Source: Flavobacterium sp.
GTDB lineage: Bacteria > Bacteroidota > Bacteroidia > Flavobacteriales > Flavobacteriaceae
DNA: 49,483 nucleotides
Direction of reading: 5' to 3'
Assembly (NCBI GenBank): GCA_027484725.1
Contig: JAIXSK010000032.1
Span: 1 to 49,483, forward strand
This document shows, piece after piece, positions 45,707-49,483 of this stretch (positions within the stretch are counted from its first letter, which is position 1; every line of letters begins with the position of its first letter). Below the pieces are notes generated by a model. It was given only the letters and a program-made list of their open reading frames with translations, searched no databases and was not told the origin of the DNA. The translations under genes were made by a program, and so were the position numbers.

Positions 45707-45780
45707 TAGCCCCGATTGAAGCGGATATCCTTTTGTGCCGACAGGCCAAAAGATATGAGCGAAAAGCGGGAAAAAGCTCC
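45707..45780 (+). repeat. Dispersed structured intergenic element (copy D)
   Basis: It begins TAGCCCCGATTGAAGCGGAT, has a short hairpin ATATCCTTTTG-TGCC...AAAAGATAT and ends AAAAGCGGGAAAAAGCTCC. The outer borders pair (AGC with GCT, CCC with GGG) and CTTTT pairs with AAAAG. I recall very similar sequences as frequent spacers in other Flavobacteriaceae genomes; a relation to the Flavo-1 RNA motif is possible but was not checked. Confidence 0.75.
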
Positions 45781-45796
45781 TAAAACTACAAAAAAA

Positions 45797-46405
45797 TTAT
45801 GATATACGTTGATTAATTACCGCGCGCACCACATCAATGGCCACCGTGTTGTATTTGTCGTTCGGGATGATGATATCGGCGAAGGCTTTGGTGGGTTCAA
45901 TGAATTGTTGGTGCATGGGTTTGAGCGTGGTTTGGTAGCGGTTCAGAACCTCGTCCATATCGCGTCCGCGCTCAGCAATATCACGGCGCAAACGGCGAAT
46001 GAGTCGCTCGTCAGAATCGGCATGCACGAATATTTTTACATCAAAAAGGTTGCGTAATTCCGGATGGGTGAGGATCAAAATACCTTCGACAATCATGACT
46101 TTTCTGGGATGCGTGATGATGGTGTCTTCGGTGCGGTTGTGTGTGACAAATGAATAAACCGGTTGCTCAATGTTATTACCGGCTTTGAGTTCTTGCAGGT
46201 GATGTACCAAAAGCTCAAAATCAATGGCGCGTGGGTGATCAAAGTTAATCAAAGCGCGTTCTTCAAAACTCAGGTTGGAATTGTCGCGGTAATAAGAATC
46301 TTGTGAGATGATGCCCACTTCGGTCTGGGGCAGTTCGTTCATGATTTGGTGCACTACGGTGGTTTTTCCGCTTCCGGTTCCGCCGGCAATACCGATAATT
46401 AGCAT
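45797..46405 (-). CDS. udk: Uridine kinase
   Basis: Udk phosphorylates uridine and cytidine to the monophosphates in pyrimidine salvage. The 202-residue product has the P-loop GIAGGTGSGKTT at about 4-15, SQDSYYRDNSNLS with the phosphate-acceptor side residues, NFDHPRAIDFELL, IVEGILIL, and RLIRRLRRDIAERGRD. The ATG at 46405 is chosen over the one at 46429 because a -7 box at 46432-46439 would place transcription start inside the longer frame. It lies above the FtsB-like gene with element D between. Confidence 0.95.
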   Translation of the reverse strand: MLIIGIAGGTGSGKTTVVHQIMNELPQTEVGIISQDSYYRDNSNLSFEERALINFDHPRAIDFELLVHHLQELKAGNNIEQPVYSFVTHNRTEDTIITHPRKVMIVEGILILTHPELRNLFDVKIFVHADSDERLIRRLRRDIAERGRDMDEVLNRYQTTLKPMHQQFIEPTKAFADIIIPNDKYNTVAIDVVRAVINQRIS

Positions 46406-46431
46406 AGAGGTTTTAGTTATGGTTTTCATCG

Positions 46432-46439
46432 CAAAAATA
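46432..46439 (-). promoter_or_regulatory. Candidate -7 box for udk
   Basis: The minus strand reads TATTTTTG, matching TAnnTTTG, 26 bp before the start at 46405. No TTG is found at -33. The box overlaps one arm of the inverted repeat at 46437-46499 by 3 bases. Confidence 0.4.
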
Positions 46440-46499
46440 GGAATTTAATTCAAAGTCGATTTGTTTTTTGACGAAATCAAAACTGAATTAAATTCCTAT
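46437..46499. repeat. Perfect 16-bp inverted repeat
   Basis: ATAGGAATTTAATTCA (46437-46452) is exactly complementary to 46484-46499 with a 31-nt loop. It lies between the stop of the T9SS type B gene (46517) and udk. It could end the upstream transcript or act as a protein-binding site. Confidence 0.9.
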
Positions 46500-46516
46500 A
46501 GGGAATGCCTTTTATC

Positions 46517-49483
46517 TTAGCGAACCAACGAAAAATGGCTCTTGAATTCTTTGCGCTGACCTTTCTCTATGTATTCGGCTCTAAACCAATAATCTGTAGC
46601 CGGAAGCGGCTGCCCATTCATGGTTCCGTCCCAACCCGGTGTAGTCGAACTGATTTGTTTGATGAGTTTTCCGTGTCGGTCAAAAATATAAATCTCGGCC
46701 TTGGGTTGATTATCTAAACCGATGATATTCCAAGTATCGTTAAAACCATCTCCGTTGGGTGTAAAGAAGTTCGGATAACCCAAAACCAGTATTTCGTCTG
46801 ATAAATCGGTACAACCTGCCGCATCGGTCACTTTAATCTGGTGCGTGCCCGGGGCTACTTGGGTAAATATGTTTGATTCTTGCAACGGACCAAAATCCAT
46901 TTGGTAGAAAAATGGTCCGGTACCTGAATTAACGGTTACTACTACTGAGGCATCATTACTGAACTGATTGCTCACAACAGTATCAAAGCTCAATCCCGGA
47001 GTTGATGCCGTTACTTGTGCTGTTACCAAAGCCGATGTACAGCCGTTGATGTTGGTGGCAATTACCCCATAAAGTCCCGGTTGTGTTGCTTGGATTGCGT
47101 TTCCGGTATCGGGTAAAACATTACCGTCTAAATACCAAACAAAAGTATGTGTTGCTAAATTGAGTTGGGTATCTAAGATGTAGGTTTTAAACGGAACCCC
47201 AGTAATTTCATCTACACAAATCACACCGTCATACAAAACAGGTAATGGAGTAATGGGTTGTGGGTTGATGTTGATGACCGCGGCCGCTGATTCGCAACCA
47301 AAAGTGTTTTGCGCTACAATGGTGTGCGTCGATGCCGAAGGTAAATTCGGATAATTAAGTGTTGCTGTATAGGGGCCTCCGTCAAAACTATACAATTCAC
47401 CCGGAACCGGAGTAATGTCTATAGAACCAAAGTCATCAGTGCAACTAGGTTGTATGATGGTGAAAACCGGTACGCCTGGTGTTGGCGGTTGCGGATCTAA
47501 AGTTAATGAGCTGGCCACAGAGATACAACCTGCTGCATTTTGTGCGCGGACATTGTGTGTTGAGCCTGCTGCCAAATTTGGATAAGTCAGATTACTGGTA
47601 AACGGACCTCCGTCAATGCTATAGGTTTCGCCAATGTTTCCGGCCACGCTGATGCTTCCGGTTGAAACACCACAACTAGGTTGCGTTGCTGTCAAGATCG
47701 GAGCTGATGGAGTAGTAGGCTGAACGTTGAGCAAAACCGTGTTGATGGCTGATACACAACCCGCACTGTTTTTAGCGCGAATGGTGTGTGTAGATCCGTC
47801 TAATAAGTTCGGATAATTGATGGTTGAAACATATGGTCCGTTATCAAAACTATAGGTTTCACCCGTTACTGGTATAATGTCAATTGTTCCTGTTGCCAAG
47901 GTACAACTTGGTTGGGTAACTGTAACCGCAGGGGTATTTGGTGTGGCCGGTTGTTGTTGAATTACAATAGTTGTCACTGCTGAGGTACAATTTGAAATAT
48001 TCTGAGCCACCAAGGTATGTGTTGAGTTATCCGGAATTAAATCATAAAAAGTAGAACTGGTAAACGGACTGCCATCAAAACTGTAGGTGACACCCGGAGC
48101 CACCGGAAACACACTAAACGAACCGGTACTGGTCGTACAATCTGGCTGGGTAATGATTACCGTTGGAGCCGATGGTTTGGCATTCAATGTCAAAGTAACC
48201 GGAGTTCTGGTCAGTGACGGACAAAGACCATTGTTTGATTCTGCATAATAAGTAACCGCGCCAAAGCTGTTCAATTGCGGATTCAAAACTATATTACCTC
48301 CGCTTGCTGCATCATACCATGTAATAACATCGCCTGTGTTTGCCGGAGTTGCTGTGGCAGTGAGGGTTTGAATCGGATTGTTCGCACATTGGGTAATATC
48401 TCCGCCGGTAATTGGCGCTGCCGGTACCGGATGAATGGTTAATGTCACCGGAGTTCTTGTGAATGATTTGCAACTTCCTTGACTGGCTTCGGCGTAATAA
48501 GTGACGGTGCCGACAGCATTGAGTGTTGGATTACTGATGGCAATTCCTCCAAATGGCAAAGTATACCAACTAACAATTTGTCCGCTGCCAGCAGTGGCGG
48601 TGGCTGTAATAGTTTGTAGTGGTGATTGTTCGCAAACAGTGATGTTTCCGCCAGAAACCGGTGCTGCCGGAGCAGGTTCAATGGTCAATGTAACAGCTGT
48701 TCTAGTCAAAGATTTACAAATTCCGTCCGTGGCTTCAGCATAATAAGTTATGGTTCCCGTACTATTTAAAATTGGATTAGGAACTATATTTCCGGCTGTA
48801 AGCGCATCATACCAAACAATGGTTTGACTTAAAGGAACTGAGGCTGTTGCTGTTAAAGTTTGAATGGGTGATTGTTCGCACTCGGTAATATTTCCGCCAG
48901 AAATAGGTGCTGCCGGAGATGGATTAATTGTCAAAACAACCGGAAGTCGCGTAGTTGAACTACAAATTCCATTAAAGGCCTCAGCATAATAGGTTATGGT
49001 TCCTATACTATTGAGCGTAGGATTCGCCACTAAGTTGCCACCGGTTAGAGCATCATACCAACGAACAACTTGTCCCGGAGGCATAACGGCCATAGCGGTA
49101 AGTGTTTGTAATGGCGATTGCGCACATTCAGTGGTATCATTGCCAAAAATAGGCGCTGCCGGCGCCGGAATGATTGTTAAAGTAACAGCGGTTCTTGAAT
49201 AAGAAGGACAAGTTCCATCGGTTGATTCACCATAATAGGTGATGCTTCCCAGCGTATTCCATGTAGGTAAAGGAACTATATTTCCTCCAACGGCTGCATC
49301 ATACCAAATAACAGTTTGACCTGTCACCGGAGTAATGGCATTGCGCGCATCTAAAGTTTGCATGGGTAATTGTTCGCACTCAGTAATATTTCCGGTTGAA
49401 ATAGGCGCTGCTGGAGCTGGATTAATGGTCAGTGTTACCGGAGTTCTTGAGTAAGACGGGCAAGTTCCATCATTGGCCTCTAC
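46517..49483 (-). CDS. Large T9SS type B cargo protein with two Ig-like repeat families (5' end missing)
   Basis: The frame is open to the right edge and gives at least 988 residues; the N-terminus is missing. The first part, up to 48180 on the DNA, holds at least five tandem units of about 82 residues (pattern GGNITECEQSP, VWYDA, GTITYYAEATDG, TRTAVTLTI-PAPAAP). Next are four units of about 75 residues with TQPSC, YSFDGGP and STHTIRAQN. A PKD-like segment and a C-terminal type B/CHU_C domain follow (YPNFFTPNGDGFNDTWNI, FDRHGKLI, WDGTMNG). It is a surface adhesin or SprB-like protein. Its repeats are homogeneous in DNA, so assembly errors are possible. Confidence 0.93.
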   Translation of the reverse strand, partial: VEANDGTCPSYSRTPVTLTINPAPAAPISTGNITECEQLPMQTLDARNAITPVTGQTVIWYDAAVGGNIVPLPTWNTLGSITYYGESTDGTCPSYSRTAVTLTIIPAPAAPIFGNDTTECAQSPLQTLTAMAVMPPGQVVRWYDALTGGNLVANPTLNSIGTITYYAEAFNGICSSTTRLPVVLTINPSPAAPISGGNITECEQSPIQTLTATASVPLSQTIVWYDALTAGNIVPNPILNSTGTITYYAEATDGICKSLTRTAVTLTIEPAPAAPVSGGNITVCEQSPLQTITATATAGSGQIVSWYTLPFGGIAISNPTLNAVGTVTYYAEASQGSCKSFTRTPVTLTIHPVPAAPITGGDITQCANNPIQTLTATATPANTGDVITWYDAASGGNIVLNPQLNSFGAVTYYAESNNGLCPSLTRTPVTLTLNAKPSAPTVIITQPDCTTSTGSFSVFPVAPGVTYSFDGSPFTSSTFYDLIPDNSTHTLVAQNISNCTSAVTTIVIQQQPATPNTPAVTVTQPSCTLATGTIDIIPVTGETYSFDNGPYVSTINYPNLLDGSTHTIRAKNSAGCVSAINTVLLNVQPTTPSAPILTATQPSCGVSTGSISVAGNIGETYSIDGGPFTSNLTYPNLAAGSTHNVRAQNAAGCISVASSLTLDPQPPTPGVPVFTIIQPSCTDDFGSIDITPVPGELYSFDGGPYTATLNYPNLPSASTHTIVAQNTFGCESAAAVININPQPITPLPVLYDGVICVDEITGVPFKTYILDTQLNLATHTFVWYLDGNVLPDTGNAIQATQPGLYGVIATNINGCTSALVTAQVTASTPGLSFDTVVSNQFSNDASVVVTVNSGTGPFFYQMDFGPLQESNIFTQVAPGTHQIKVTDAAGCTDLSDEILVLGYPNFFTPNGDGFNDTWNIIGLDNQPKAEIYIFDRHGKLIKQISSTTPGWDGTMNGQPLPATDYWFRAEYIEKGQRKEFKSHFSLVR

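Noticed and set aside
1..49483. Insertion sequence, prophage, defence island or tRNA
   Set aside because: No transposase, integrase, phage structural, restriction or cas gene and no cloverleaf-like sequence was recognised on either strand.

Overview
The window looks like core chromosome of a Flavobacteriaceae member (Bacteroidetes). The evidence is three kinds of type IX secretion cargo tails, a TonB receptor paired with a DUF4249 lipoprotein, the order parA-parB-DUF5683-dapB-lepB-WbqC, a two-subunit methylmalonyl-CoA mutase beside udk and a FtsB/DivIC-like gene, a low-to-moderate GC content, and promoters of the Bacteroidetes TTG-N19-22-TAnnTTTG type. No tRNA, rRNA, IS element, prophage or CRISPR array was seen. 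Family names come from recognising motifs by eye; no database search was possible.

Layout from left to right. 1-433 has no gene: a 37-bp tandem repeat and a long hairpin element. 434-3659 (minus) is a DUF4249/TonB receptor pair. 3885-7198 (minus) carries icd, trmD-rplS and a DUF1569 gene. 7272-8606 (plus) has a cyclophilin-FKBP fusion and a cytochrome c lipoprotein. 8661-11919 (minus) is a thioredoxin-like gene with glgA and glgC (glycogen synthesis). 12000-12338 (plus) is a small tRNA-binding-fold protein. 12335-18847 (minus) is a tight run: recF, a rhodanese-thioredoxin lipoprotein, DUF2461, a glycosyltransferase, asnB and murB. 19012-24982 (plus) holds a TPR membrane protein with ribH, then mutL, two rhomboid proteases and an EEP-family membrane protein, overlapping by a few bases. 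24979-30123 (minus) is the parAB-DUF5683-dapB-lepB-WbqC operon. 30124-30738 is a gene-free repeat cluster. 30739-43958 (minus) contains an SDR, three T9SS cargo proteins, a methionine aminotransferase, an unknown protein, a membrane-bound TPR/LuxR regulator and the mutase large subunit. 43948-49483 (minus) has the mutase small subunit, the FtsB-like gene, udk and the C-terminal part of a large repetitive T9SS type B protein that runs off the right edge.

The most interesting signal is regulatory. The two genes for type A T9SS cargo proteins (31687-33450 and 39012-39941) have near-consensus promoters. Upstream of each sit 11-bp direct repeats (core AGGTAGAC on the plus strand), and in both cases the first repeat starts exactly 31 bp from the outer edge of the -7 box. 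The second site lies just below the gene for the TPR/LuxR membrane regulator, which is a candidate controller. Other points are a family of structured intergenic elements (at least five loci), a MutL that lacks the canonical endonuclease residues, and a 16-bp perfect inverted repeat overlapping the udk promoter.
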